A stretch of DNA of 50,880 nt from Deltaproteobacteria bacterium. Lineage in GTDB: Bacteria; Desulfobacterota; Desulfomonilia; UBA1062. Below are positions 25,935-35,147 of this stretch, one piece after another (the first letter of the stretch is position 1; each line of letters starts with the position of its first letter). The translations under genes and the position numbers were made by a program. The notes under the pieces were generated by a model. It saw only the letters and a program-made list of their open reading frames with translations. It searched no databases and was not told the origin of the DNA. The stretch covers positions 84,479-135,358 of the forward strand of contig JAHDQN010000034.1 in NCBI GenBank assembly GCA_018433775.1, in the 5' to 3' direction.

Positions 25935-26360
25935 TCAGAATAGATCCCGCGAAGAGATGTCGATGTGGACCCTCTGCCTGCCCGCCCAGCTCCCGATCTT
26001 CTTCAGGAGCTGTTTGCGCACGGCTGCCCTGCCCATGGGAAGGAGCAGCACGATACCGGCCGTGTCGGTGATGAATCCGGGCGTCAGGAGCAGGATCCCT
26101 GCCAAGAGAATCAGCACGGCGTCCATGAGCTCCCGGGATGGTATCTTCCGCTGCTGAAGGCTCGTACGAATTTTATACAGGGTGTGCACGCCCTGCACAC
26201 GGGCGAGGGTTGCGCCGACGACCCCGGTGAGCACGACCATTGCCACGGTATTGAGTGCGCCGATATACTCTCCTACCCTGACCAGGAGATAAATCTCAGC
26301 AATGGGAATGAGGGTGAAGGCCAGAAAAAGTTTAAGCAGCATGCTCTTTACCATAGGCAT
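25935..26360 (-). CDS. fxsA: FxsA family membrane protein
   Basis: A 141-residue protein with the FxsA pattern: an N-terminal TM and conserved LKLFLAFTLIPIAEIYLLVR, then VGEYIGALNTVAMVVLTGVV, a cytoplasmic segment ending in LMDAVLILLAGILLLTPGFI, and a basic tail. E. coli FxsA suppresses phage T7 exclusion by the F plasmid; its general role is unknown. The frame opens at 26360 (MPMVKSML), but 26342 is also possible because neither codon has a strong ribosome-binding site. Confidence 0.88.
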   Translation of the reverse strand: MPMVKSMLLKLFLAFTLIPIAEIYLLVRVGEYIGALNTVAMVVLTGVVGATLARVQGVHTLYKIRTSLQQRKIPSRELMDAVLILLAGILLLTPGFITDTAGIVLLLPMGRAAVRKQLLKKIGSWAGRQRVHIDISSRDLF

Positions 26361-26631
26361 ATTTTCAGAGAGTGCAAGGGCAATCGTACCTCCGGTGCAA
26401 ATCCTCCATAGGTCGTCCGGGAACGATTCCTTCTATCGTTATGCCTGCCAGGCCGGCATCCAAGCAAATTTTGTAATTATTGCATTTATTTGTTTGACAA
26501 AATCCACATTCCGTGATTTAACTCCAACACTTAAATTCCTTTCAAGTTTTTCACTTTTGGGGTGCTGGCTTAAGAAGATCGATACCATCATAATTTCTTG
26601 ATTGTCGATTTCAATCAGGAGGCAGTTTGCA

Positions 26632-27282
26632 ATGGGTAAAGTAGTGGCGTTCGTATCTGTATGTGCGGCCTGGGTTGCGTTTTGCACGCAGGCTTCGCCT
26701 GCGTTCGGCATGAAGGCCGATCCTCTTGCCGAGAGCTCTCCCATCGGATGGGAGCACTCCTCGGTGCCCGTCGACCCGGATGCCCCGGCACTTTTTCACG
26801 GAACCGCCTGTCTGCCCGGCATCCCGGACCTCATTCTGCAGGCTGACGGCAATGATGCCTATCGGGCGGATCAAGACGGATGGAGCCACCCGTTTCTTCC
26901 CCGGGTGGGCGCCGAGCTCTTCATAGGAGCTTCCCGCGAGGGAGCAGGTCTGATCTACTCGATCGACCCACATACCATGTGCGTGTCGGTCCTCTGCGAC
27001 AGACACTGCGCCTCCATACGGGAGGAATGGACCGTGGCGGCCGGCTCTTTTCCCGGATCCAGTTCCGAACAGGCCCGGAGCTCGTCATCCGGTTCTCAGT
27101 CAGGGTTCATGGCCGTTGCAGGCCTGACCCTGATCGGCCTCTCCGGTCTGCGCAGAAACAGGGTTGCCCGTGCCGCGGCCCGCGTATACGGAGCGCAGGA
27201 ACATCTACAGTCCTGGAAGACAAGGGGCTGGGAAAATTACTCCGCGGAGAAGGAACCCGCCTATCAGACCAGGGCGGCTTGA
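26632..27282 (+). CDS. Secreted protein with a C-terminal hydrophobic segment and RR motif (unknown)
   Basis: A 216-residue protein of unknown family. A signal peptide (about 1-26) ends ASPAFG. The mature part has Cys residues in HGTACLP and VSVLCDRHC, which could form disulfides. A Ser-rich linker precedes a hydrophobic helix, FMAVAGLTLIGLSGL, followed by RRNR. This helix-plus-basic pattern resembles sorting tails of the CTERM type, but no PEP-like motif is evident and about 45 residues follow it, unlike classical tags. The ATG at 26632 follows AGGAGG. The 270 bp upstream holds no other gene. The function is not predictable. Confidence 0.6.
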   Translation: MGKVVAFVSVCAAWVAFCTQASPAFGMKADPLAESSPIGWEHSSVPVDPDAPALFHGTACLPGIPDLILQADGNDAYRADQDGWSHPFLPRVGAELFIGASREGAGLIYSIDPHTMCVSVLCDRHCASIREEWTVAAGSFPGSSSEQARSSSSGSQSGFMAVAGLTLIGLSGLRRNRVARAAARVYGAQEHLQSWKTRGWENYSAEKEPAYQTRAA

Positions 27283-27298
27283 TGTATCCGCCGTGGTC

Positions 27299-28081
27299 CT
27301 AAAACAGCGTGGGCTGGTTCACCCCGGTCTCGCCCTTCTCAAAGGCGTGGTCTGGGGGAAGATCAGGGCGCAGCGCCGCCTGCTTTGCCAGCGCGTCGCA
27401 CCGCTCGTTCTCAACGATGCCCGCATGGCCCTTCACCCACACGAATCGTGGCTGATAACGCTCGGAAAGGTCCAGCAGCACTGACCAGAGGTCGATGTTC
27501 TCCGCCCGGTGGCGGGCATCCCGCATCCAGCCCTGTCTTTTCCACCTCTTTGCCCACCCCCGGCTGATACCGTCAACCACGTACCGGGAGTCGGTGTATA
27601 CGCTCACCGGCCGGTCCGGGCCTCCCTCGAGGGATTTCAGGCCCTCGATGACAGCCGTGAGCTCCATCCGGTTGTTGGTGGTGAAACGAAAACCGCCCGA
27701 CAACTCGCGCCGCCGGTTCCCCTCCTTGATAACCACACCATAACCGCCCGGCCCCGGATTGTTGATGCTGCCTCCATCGGCGTAGATCACCACCCCGTGT
27801 TCAGATGTGCCTGGCTCTTTCCGGCTTTCCCGGGACACCGGGGCCTTCGCCCGGGACTGCAGCGCCTCCGGGTGCCTCCCGGTGGTACGGTCGGGCAGGT
27901 CAGGATATCCTGACAGGGCTGCATATTCCCCGGCCTCTTCCCGGGTGGAGAATCCCTTATATACTGCGCCGGGAAAGGACTTCACCTGCTCCTCGGCCCC
28001 TCCCTGACCGGCCCAGAGGTCGTAGATGCCCGGATTCAGCCCTTTGAGAACAGCGTAGAATCGTTTTCCGGTCTTTGCCAT
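27299..28081 (-). CDS. rnhA: Ribonuclease HI with N-terminal viroplasmin domain
   Basis: A 260-residue two-domain protein. Residues 7-55 (FYAVLKGLNPGIYDLW, then FPGAVYKGFSTREEA) match the caulimovirus-viroplasmin-type hybrid-binding domain of RNase H1 enzymes. A linker of about 40 residues follows. The RNase HI domain (about 95-240) has catalytic acids in IYADGGSINNPG, NRMELTAV, YTDSRYV and NERCDALA. It cleaves RNA in RNA-DNA hybrids. It ends just past the neighbouring convergent gene (16 bp apart). Only a weak AAGAGA precedes the start. Confidence 0.92.
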   Translation of the reverse strand: MAKTGKRFYAVLKGLNPGIYDLWAGQGGAEEQVKSFPGAVYKGFSTREEAGEYAALSGYPDLPDRTTGRHPEALQSRAKAPVSRESRKEPGTSEHGVVIYADGGSINNPGPGGYGVVIKEGNRRRELSGGFRFTTNNRMELTAVIEGLKSLEGGPDRPVSVYTDSRYVVDGISRGWAKRWKRQGWMRDARHRAENIDLWSVLLDLSERYQPRFVWVKGHAGIVENERCDALAKQAALRPDLPPDHAFEKGETGVNQPTLF

Positions 28082-28175
28082 GGCGTCTTTCTCTTGAAAA
28101 TTCCTTTTTGGGGGACGGGAAGAGACCTGATCGCCGCCTCCCGGGCAAAGGGCAGGGCAGCTCAGGGAGATCCTG

Positions 28176-28970
28176 CTACCTCTCGGACACCGAATTTTTC
28201 GTCATCTTCTCGATGATCGCCCGAGCCCCTTCGTGACCCTGATCCGCGGCGCGCTTGAACCACTGCATGGACTGGGCGTGGTCTTTCTTTACACCCTCGC
28301 CCCGCCCATACATGAAACCCAGGTTGTACTGGGCATCGGGGTCGTCCTGCTCCGCAGCCTTGAGGAACCAGGCATAGGCCTGATCGAAATCCCTGGGCAT
28401 CCCTTCGCCGTGGTAGAAGATCACCCCGAGATTGTACTGGGCGTCGACATCGCCCTCCTCGGCCTTCCGGAGATACTCGTCAACCTGCTCCCTGGTCACT
28501 TCCGGGGTGTTGCCTCCCGCATCCGGAGCATCCGGCCTCTCTCCGGGATCGTCCCTCTCCTGCGTTTTCGCATCGAGATACAGGAGCCATTTGTCCGATT
28601 CGAGCAGGGTTCTCGCCCGGGGGTGACCCTGCTGAGCAGCCGTGGAGATCCACTGGTATGCCTGTTCGTCGTCCCTGTCGACCCCGTCGCCCCGCTCGTG
28701 CATGATGCCAAGGATGAACTGGGCTTCGACGTGACCCTGCCGGGCGGCCTTGAGATACCATTTCGCCGCCTCCTCGCTGTTCGGCTGCACGCCCTTGCCC
28801 TCGTAATACATAGAGGCAAGCTTGTACTGGGCGAACACGTCTCCGCTCTGGGCCGCCTTGGTGACCCCGGGAATGATATGCTCGCCCTCTTCTCCCCTCG
28901 CTCTGTGTGAAAGGTACCAGATCCCCGCGGCGATGAGTGCAAGCACGACAATGGCTATCATATATTCCAT
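28176..28970 (-). CDS. Membrane-anchored Sel1-repeat protein
   Basis: A 264-residue protein with an N-terminal TM (about 4-21) and at least four Sel1-like repeats in the A-x-x-G-x-x-x-A-Q-Y-x-L-G-x-x-Y-x-x-G-x-G-V pattern. The first is near AQYKLASMYYEGKGV, then AQFILGIMHERGDGV, AQYNLGVIFYHGEGM and AQYNLGFMYGRGEGV. A spacer of about 50 residues (about 126-160) separates repeat pairs. Sel1 solenoids serve as protein-protein scaffolds in envelope stress and signalling. The ATG follows AAGGAG. Partners are unknown. Confidence 0.88.
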   Translation of the reverse strand: MEYMIAIVVLALIAAGIWYLSHRARGEEGEHIIPGVTKAAQSGDVFAQYKLASMYYEGKGVQPNSEEAAKWYLKAARQGHVEAQFILGIMHERGDGVDRDDEQAYQWISTAAQQGHPRARTLLESDKWLLYLDAKTQERDDPGERPDAPDAGGNTPEVTREQVDEYLRKAEEGDVDAQYNLGVIFYHGEGMPRDFDQAYAWFLKAAEQDDPDAQYNLGFMYGRGEGVKKDHAQSMQWFKRAADQGHEGARAIIEKMTKNSVSER

Positions 28971-29103
28971 GGAACGCTCCTTATCATATATGTGCCTATT
29001 TTCCTATATGAAACAACGACATTCAAAGGCATTCATCTCATGGAATTGAAATCTATCCGGAAAATTGATATGATCAGTTGCATATCCGATGCAGGAAGGT
29101 GAT

Positions 29104-29496
29104 ATGGAATCGGTCAAGAGAGAGTATATTCGCAGGCAGAGGAAGATCAGGGCAATGATCACCATAGAGCTCGAGCACCCGGAAGGGGCGCGCCTGAGCC
29201 TGAGCACCAGGGACAGGAACATCAGGCTCGTTGCCGAAACCAGGGACATCAGCTGGGGAGGGCTCTGCCTGCAGTTCCCTGTCCTTCCCCGGGACCGGGA
29301 AAATCGATTCACACCGCCCAAGGCACACACCGTCGTGGGGAGTCCTATCACCGTGAACCTCTCGTCGCCCGTGCTCACGCTCCATGGCGAGGTGATCCGC
29401 TTCGATTCCCGGAACAAGGTGATGGCCGTGATCATTACCAAGGTATCCGACTACGATCTCTGGCAGGAGCTGTGCAACCAGGAACCTGACCGCTAG
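29104..29496 (+). CDS. PilZ-domain protein
   Basis: A 130-residue protein: N-terminal YIRRQRKIRAMI supplies the Arg box, and RDISWGGLCLQF gives the D-x-S-x-x-G motif of PilZ. The central and C-terminal strands (PVLTLHGEVIRF, KVMAVIITKV) complete the barrel. Start 29104 (MESVKREYI) is preceded by GGAAGGTG. With the 25.4 kb gene this makes two single-domain PilZ proteins within 4 kb, next to a stand-alone receiver domain, suggesting a local c-di-GMP/phosphorelay output cluster. Confidence 0.72.
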   Translation: MESVKREYIRRQRKIRAMITIELEHPEGARLSLSTRDRNIRLVAETRDISWGGLCLQFPVLPRDRENRFTPPKAHTVVGSPITVNLSSPVLTLHGEVIRFDSRNKVMAVIITKVSDYDLWQELCNQEPDR

Positions 29497-29556
29497 CGCT
29501 CCGCCTTTTACGCGTCTGAAAAAACAGGGACTGGCCTTCCTGCGGGGCGCCCTTGT

Positions 29557-30006
29557 TTAGATCCTGCCGATGGTCTCTGCAAAGTCCGGGTTGTTGAGCA
29601 GCATTTTTGCGAACTTCAGATACTTCGAGACAATAGACCTCACCGCGAGCTGCAGCGCATAGGGCCTCACCGGCTTTTCCAGAAGATGGCTCACCCCCGA
29701 AGCCACGCACATGTCCACCACGTCTTCGTTGGCGTTGCCGGTGATCATGATGGCGTCGTGATAGGCGTTGGGATATTTGTCAGAGATGGCATCCAGGAGA
29801 TAGAACCCGTTGCTCGAGCCCACGAACACATCCAGGATGAACAGCATGATGCTCCCGTTGCGGTTCCGACAGTATTCGATCGCCTTCTCCACATCGGTGA
29901 AGGTGATGATATCGCCCCAGGTGTAAAACTTCCGGATATGTCCGGACAGGACATCGCACACTTCCTGTTCGTCGTCGATAATGAGAATGTCCAAGCCGTC
30001 AGACAT
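29557..30006 (-). CDS. Single-domain response regulator (receiver)
   Basis: A 149-residue CheY-like receiver. The acidic pocket is in LIIDDEQEV, the phospho-acceptor Asp in LFILDVFVG, the switch Thr in AIMITGNAN and the Lys in LLEKPVRPY. About 25 residues follow the receiver core without a recognised output domain. The start at 30006 (MSDGLD) follows GGGGGT; the open frame upstream is not supported. No histidine kinase gene is nearby, so the partner is unknown. Confidence 0.88.
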   Translation of the reverse strand: MSDGLDILIIDDEQEVCDVLSGHIRKFYTWGDIITFTDVEKAIEYCRNRNGSIMLFILDVFVGSSNGFYLLDAISDKYPNAYHDAIMITGNANEDVVDMCVASGVSHLLEKPVRPYALQLAVRSIVSKYLKFAKMLLNNPDFAETIGRI

Positions 30007-30247
30007 AACGCAGCACCCCCTCTTTGTGTCTGATACATTCAACATGACTTCATAATGTGTACAGGGTGTTATAACGAAATTCAGGGAAAAGTACAAACGA
30101 TAATCACCCGGGATGTTCGAGATTCGTCATTGCCGGTTCCCCCGGGCGGGAACCACAGGGGGCTGTCGATGCAGGGGCACCCGCATGGCTCGTTTCACGG
30201 GCTTCACTCCGGGCTCCCGGCGCATTCATGCAGGATTGCGGCTCGCG
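30007..30247. other. Non-coding stretch between the receiver gene and the 57-residue ORF
   Basis: About 240 bp with no supported ORF or RNA. It probably contains the receiver-gene promoter. Confidence 0.35.
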
Positions 30248-30421
30248 TCATTTTTCCAGGGCGTTGATGATCTTCTGCAGAATTTCCTTGCGCCGCCTGA
30301 TCATCTCCCTGAAATCCTGGCGATCGGTGTCCGCTATCTCCATGCGGAGGTCCGAGACATAGTTGCTCAGCATATTATGGAGGACATCCCTCTCCTCTGC
30401 TGTGAGGTCTACTCGGATCAT
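30248..30421 (-). CDS. Small helical protein of 57 residues, unknown
   Basis: ATG 30421 follows a good AAGGGAG and opens a 57-codon frame ending at TGA 30248. The product starts MIRVDLTAEERDVLHNML and ends with RRRKEILQKIINALEK. It is strongly charged, predicted all-helical, with a heptad-like distribution of Leu/Ile. The codon composition matches the neighbours, and the promoter-proximal spacing and ribosome-binding site argue for a real gene. It could be a small regulator or an accessory protein. It lies 111 bp downstream of pyruvate kinase on the same strand. Confidence 0.7.
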   Translation of the reverse strand: MIRVDLTAEERDVLHNMLSNYVSDLRMEIADTDRQDFREMIRRRKEILQKIINALEK

Positions 30422-30532
30422 GTGTCTCCCTTTCCTGATTGTTTGTCTCTCTATAATTTCATAATAGGCCGTTATGGGGCAAAGGCAATTCCCGGGCCGG
30501 TTCCCGGAGAACGGTCGAGATTGCCGGCAGTG

Positions 30533-31984
30533 CTACCGTACGGAATCCCGGGCGATGATCTTCATGGTGTTCTGGACTCCCAGATGGGGATAGGTCTCTC
30601 TCCGGACCAGGATAAATGCCTCGTTTTCCCGGACGAACCCATTGCCGCGCAGGCAGGTAATGATGTCTTCGTCCGAGGAGAGACCGCCCTTGGGCACCGG
30701 ATGCACCCCCGAGGAGAGGCTCAGGGTCCTGAGCACGGAATCATCGATGCACAGGGCCACGACCCACGCGTCTCCCTTGAGCCGGGAGATCAGCCTTGCG
30801 GTGAGACCGCTGCGAGAGGGTACCGCCACACAGCGGATGCCGAGTGATACGATTGACCTGATGACGTTCAGGGAAAGGGCTTCCTTGATCGAGGTGCCCG
30901 AGAGCTCGATCGTCCTCTTGATGGTCTCGGGAACAATGGTGCCGGAGGCCACCCGCGATCTTCCGGCCTCTGCCGCCGCGGCGATCCTGGCAAGCATCCG
31001 GCACGCCTTGAGCGGGTATTTCCCGATCGCGGTCTCCTCGGAAAGCATCACGGCGTCGGTGCCGTCGAAAATGGCATTCGCGACATCCGTGGCCTCGGCC
31101 CGGGTGGGGCGGGTGTTGCCGGTCATGGACTCGAGCATCTGGGTCGCCGTGATGACCGGCTTCGCGGCCAGATTCGCCTGCAGGATGAGCTGCTTCTGGA
31201 CAAGGGGGACCTCCTCGATGGGTATCTCCACCCCGAGATCACCCCTGGCGACCATGACCGCATCAGCCTCCCGGATGATCTCTTCGCTGTTTATCACGGC
31301 CTCCCTGCGCTCCATCTTGGCCACCACGAAAACCTCGCGCCCCTTTGCCCGCGCGAACTCCCTGACCCGGCTGATATCGTCGGGTCCGCCGACAAAGGAG
31401 AGGCCGAACATGTCGATGCCCTGCTCCATGCCGAAGGCGATGAATCTCAGGTCGTCATCGGTGGCCGCGGACATGGTGAGACGTGCATCCGGAAGGTTCA
31501 TCCCCTTGTTCGACAGCAGGTCGCCCCCGATGACCACCCGGCAGACGATGTCCTCCCCCTTATTTTCCAGAACCTTGAGCTCGATGAAGCCGTCGTTCAG
31601 GAATATCCTGTCACCCGGTTCCACGCTCCGGGAAAGATCAGGGAACTGTACCGGGATGATCCCGGACGCGCCCTCCACCCGCCTGGTGGTGAGCACCGTC
31701 TTGTCGCCCTGATGCAGGGTGCACGATCCGCCCTTGAGAGTGCCGACGCGGATCTTGGGACCGGGAAGATCTCCCAGGACGGCCACGGTCATGCCGAGAT
31801 CCCGGGAAACGCCGCGAATGGTCTCGATGTCCCGTTTATGCTGCTCGAGGGTTCCATGGCTGAAATTGAGCCGCGCCACGTTCATGCCTCTCAAAACGAG
31901 CCCTTTCAGCACCGCTTTCTTCCGGGACGCCGGCCCGATGGTGCACACGATCTTGGTTTTGTGCCTGGGAAACGGGTTACCCAT
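30533..31984 (-). CDS. pyk: Pyruvate kinase
   Basis: A 483-residue pyruvate kinase that converts PEP and ADP to pyruvate and ATP, the last step of glycolysis. The N-terminus has TKIVCTIGPASR and NFSHG; the K+/Mg/PEP site lies in the barrel with MVARGDLGVEIPIEEVPLVQ (active-site signature) and ATQMLESMTGNTRPTRAEAT. The B domain is inserted (about 70-165) and the C-terminal allosteric domain is present, so length and order are normal. The ATG follows AAGGAG. It works opposite to PPDK; the PPDK-regulator gene lies near the left end of the window. Confidence 0.94.
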   Translation of the reverse strand: MGNPFPRHKTKIVCTIGPASRKKAVLKGLVLRGMNVARLNFSHGTLEQHKRDIETIRGVSRDLGMTVAVLGDLPGPKIRVGTLKGGSCTLHQGDKTVLTTRRVEGASGIIPVQFPDLSRSVEPGDRIFLNDGFIELKVLENKGEDIVCRVVIGGDLLSNKGMNLPDARLTMSAATDDDLRFIAFGMEQGIDMFGLSFVGGPDDISRVREFARAKGREVFVVAKMERREAVINSEEIIREADAVMVARGDLGVEIPIEEVPLVQKQLILQANLAAKPVITATQMLESMTGNTRPTRAEATDVANAIFDGTDAVMLSEETAIGKYPLKACRMLARIAAAAEAGRSRVASGTIVPETIKRTIELSGTSIKEALSLNVIRSIVSLGIRCVAVPSRSGLTARLISRLKGDAWVVALCIDDSVLRTLSLSSGVHPVPKGGLSSDEDIITCLRGNGFVRENEAFILVRRETYPHLGVQNTMKIIARDSVR

Positions 31985-32071
31985 GTGCGCTCCTTTTTAC
32001 GTGCGGGCAAAAGACCTCTGCGCCGCGGACCGTAAAAAGACGACCCCTTGCCCGGGCGGGCCGCCTTTTCG

Positions 32072-35000
32072 CTACATCCTCGGCATTCTGATTCTCCGCA
32101 GCCGTTCCATATAGGTAAATATGACCGGGATGAAAAACATGGTGAAGAGCGTGGAAACGATGATCCCGCCGATGGTGGGAACCGCCAGGGCCACCCTGAA
32201 GCTCGCTCCGGAACCGCCGAAGGCCTGGGGCAGAAGCCCGCAGATGATGGCGAGGTTGGACATGACGATGGGCCTGAACTTCTCCGAGCACGCCTCCTTC
32301 ACCGAGGTGACGGGGTCTGTCCCGCCCTCCAGTATGGACATGGCGGCATCGATGATCAGGATGGCACCGTTGACCACGATGCCCACGAGCATGACCATGG
32401 CCATCATGGCCAACATATTCATGGTGATGCCCGAGAAGAACAGGACATAAAACACGCCGGCAAGGCCCAGCGGCACGGTGAGCAGGATGGTGAAGGGATG
32501 GACGAACGAGTTGAGGATTGCGGCAAGCAGCATGAAGGTGAGGATCGTGGCGATGATGAAGGCCTCGGAGACCGCCTCGTTCACCTCCTGGTTGATCTCC
32601 ACGTCGCCGGCGAACTCGATCCGGTAGCCGGGCTTAAGATCGAGGGAATCGAACTTATCCTTGAGGATGGCCATGTTCTCGGTCAGGCTCAGCCGGCTCA
32701 GATAGCTCGTCAGGGTGATCTTGCGCTCCTTGTCCTTGCGCTCGATGCTCGCCTCGGCGCGTGCCGGGATGAACTCGCCCACCTTGTTGATGGGAAAGAG
32801 GTCCTTGTCCTTGCCCAGGGGAACCAGGATGGCGCCCAGGAGATTGATGGAGCCGGTGTACTGCTCGTCCAGGGCCACGTTGATGTCATACTCCTGCCCG
32901 CCCTGGCGGAAGAGCGATGAGCTGTCGCCCTCGATCGCCGTGCGCAGCGTCCCTCCCAGCCCGGCGTTTCTGCCGCCATAGACCGTGGACTTGAACGGGT
33001 CGGAGACGAAACGCATCTCTCTTCTCGGCGTCTTGTACGATCTGATGATGCTCTGGTAGTTGCCTGTTTCGTTCATGATCTTTTCTACCCTGGCCGAGAC
33101 TCTGACCAGCTCGGGGTAGTCGGGGCCGTAGAGTTCGATGTCCATGTCACCCTCGTTGCCGAAGGACCTCCCGGCCGTGATGCTGAAGTCGAGGTCGGGA
33201 ATCGTGCACAGGGGCTCCACGAGGCTCTCGGAGATCTCCCTGTCTTCCCGGGAGCGCACATGAGCATCCACGAGCCTGGCGTGGATACGGAGCTCGTTGA
33301 TCCCGCGGTTTTTTCCTCCCACGGTGGAGGAGTAGTCCTTGAGCTCGGGAAGGGTCTTCACCTTCTCTTCGATCCGGTGCATCACCATGGTGCTCGCTTC
33401 GATGGATGCATCCTCAGGGAGCTCGGCATTGATGGTGATCTCGGAGCTGTCAGAGTACGGGAACGGCTCGCCGCCCACGTATCTCATGACCATGACCGAC
33501 CCGGCGAAAATCAGCAGGGTAAAGACAATGGTGAGCTTGCGCCACTTCAGGCAGACATCCAGCAGATCGAGATACTCCTCCCTGACCTTCTCCACCCCCC
33601 GGGTGAAGAACTTCAGCTTTGGTCCGATGACGCCCCATCCTTTTTCCGGGTCTTTGGTGTTCCTCATGGCGAAGTACGAGAGCATGGGCGTAAGCGAGAA
33701 CGACGCGATGATGGAAAACACCGTGGCTGCGACGACCGTGATCCCGAAGGGAAAGAACACCTGACCGAATACACCCTTCATGAAGGCGATGGGGATGAAC
33801 ACCACGATGTTGGTGCCCGCGGAGGCCAGCACCGCCACCAGCACCTCCCAGGTCCCCCTGACCGCGCCTTCCTTGGGGTCTTCGTGGCCGAGGACGTGCT
33901 TGTAGATGTTTTCGATGATCACAATGGCGTTTGCCACCAGGGCTCCAATGGACACGCCCAGCGCCATGAGTGTGACGATGTTCAAGGTGAAGCCCATGGC
34001 CTGCATGATCATGAATGACGAGACGATCGAGGTCGGAATGACCACCGCGGCCACCATGGCCATCCGGAAATCGCCCAGGAACAGAAAGAGCACGATCGTC
34101 GTGAGCACCACCCCGAGGAAGATGCTGGAGAGTGCGTCGCTGATGGACTCGCGGATAAAGTCGGTGTTGTCCCAGGAGAGCTCGGCCATCAGACCTGAGG
34201 GAAGGCTCGCCTTGACCTCGTCGAGCACCGTATAGACGCCGTCCGCGGTCTGGACCACGTTGCTGTCGGTCTGTTTGAAGATATCGAGGATGACCGCTTC
34301 GCGGCCGTTGAACCGGGCTGCCGAGGTGATGTCCTTGAACCCGTCCTCGACCCTGGCCACGTCCTTGAGTTGGAAGATGCCCCGTTTCTCCACGGACAGG
34401 TGCATGTCCGCGATCTCCTGGACGGTCTGGAACTGGCCCTTGAGCCTCACCCCGATCTCGAAGGTGCCCCGGTCCATCGAGCCGGCGGGAACATCGAGGT
34501 TCCGTGCCTTTATGGCTGCGGCCACGTCGGTGAGCGAGACGCCGTAGTTCATGAGCTTCGGCAGGTCGGCGCGGACATTGATCTGCCGCTCCTTGCCGCC
34601 CACCACCTCCACGCTCGCCACGCCCCCGACCTGTGAGAACTTGTCTTTGAGCACGTCGTCGGCATACTCGTAGATCTTGTGGATCGGCACACTGTCGCTG
34701 AACAGGGCGATGCTCAGGGTCGGCTCGTCGAAGGGGTCGAACTTCTCGATGACCGGCTTGTCGGCATCCTCGGGCAGGTCCATGGTGATTGCGTCCACCT
34801 TGTCCTTGACCTCGATGGCCTTGATGTCGGGGTCCACCCCGTAGTTGAACTCGATGATGGTCAGCGCGTAGTTCTCATAGATCTTCGAGTTGATGTGTTT
34901 GATGTCGCTGATGTTCGATACCGCGTCTTCCACCTCCTTGACGACCTGGATCTCGATCTCCTCGGGCGCTGCGCCCTCATAGACCTGGGTGATGAGCACG

Positions 35001-35131
35001 ATGGGCAGGTCGATATCGGGGAAGAGGTCCACGTTCATCCGCAGATAGGAGATGGACCCGAGCACCACGAACACGAGCACCATCATCATGGTGGTGACCG
35101 GCCGGTTGATGAAGAGTCTGATGATACTCAT
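32072..35131 (-). CDS. RND-type efflux transporter permease
   Basis: A 1019-residue inner-membrane pump with the RND layout: TM1 at the N-terminus (FINRPVTTMMMVLVFVVLGS), two large periplasmic loops and 12 TM helices. It has the family motifs PDIDLPIVLI and TMMFFIPVIFTYMERL. It would use proton-motive force with the downstream HlyD-type adaptor to expel toxic compounds. Residues aligned to AcrB Asp407-Asp408 in TM4 are Ala400-Asn401 (GALVANAIVIIEN). The TM10 segment reads VGIVVNGAILIID, so the position of AcrB Lys940 is Asn. Proton coupling therefore must differ from AcrB or be absent. The gene lies 16 bp after the adaptor gene on the reverse strand. Confidence 0.93.
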   Translation of the reverse strand: MSIIRLFINRPVTTMMMVLVFVVLGSISYLRMNVDLFPDIDLPIVLITQVYEGAAPEEIEIQVVKEVEDAVSNISDIKHINSKIYENYALTIIEFNYGVDPDIKAIEVKDKVDAITMDLPEDADKPVIEKFDPFDEPTLSIALFSDSVPIHKIYEYADDVLKDKFSQVGGVASVEVVGGKERQINVRADLPKLMNYGVSLTDVAAAIKARNLDVPAGSMDRGTFEIGVRLKGQFQTVQEIADMHLSVEKRGIFQLKDVARVEDGFKDITSAARFNGREAVILDIFKQTDSNVVQTADGVYTVLDEVKASLPSGLMAELSWDNTDFIRESISDALSSIFLGVVLTTIVLFLFLGDFRMAMVAAVVIPTSIVSSFMIMQAMGFTLNIVTLMALGVSIGALVANAIVIIENIYKHVLGHEDPKEGAVRGTWEVLVAVLASAGTNIVVFIPIAFMKGVFGQVFFPFGITVVAATVFSIIASFSLTPMLSYFAMRNTKDPEKGWGVIGPKLKFFTRGVEKVREEYLDLLDVCLKWRKLTIVFTLLIFAGSVMVMRYVGGEPFPYSDSSEITINAELPEDASIEASTMVMHRIEEKVKTLPELKDYSSTVGGKNRGINELRIHARLVDAHVRSREDREISESLVEPLCTIPDLDFSITAGRSFGNEGDMDIELYGPDYPELVRVSARVEKIMNETGNYQSIIRSYKTPRREMRFVSDPFKSTVYGGRNAGLGGTLRTAIEGDSSSLFRQGGQEYDINVALDEQYTGSINLLGAILVPLGKDKDLFPINKVGEFIPARAEASIERKDKERKITLTSYLSRLSLTENMAILKDKFDSLDLKPGYRIEFAGDVEINQEVNEAVSEAFIIATILTFMLLAAILNSFVHPFTILLTVPLGLAGVFYVLFFSGITMNMLAMMAMVMLVGIVVNGAILIIDAAMSILEGGTDPVTSVKEACSEKFRPIVMSNLAIICGLLPQAFGGSGASFRVALAVPTIGGIIVSTLFTMFFIPVIFTYMERLRRIRMPRM

Positions 35132-35147
35132 GGCTTGCGCGGCTTCA

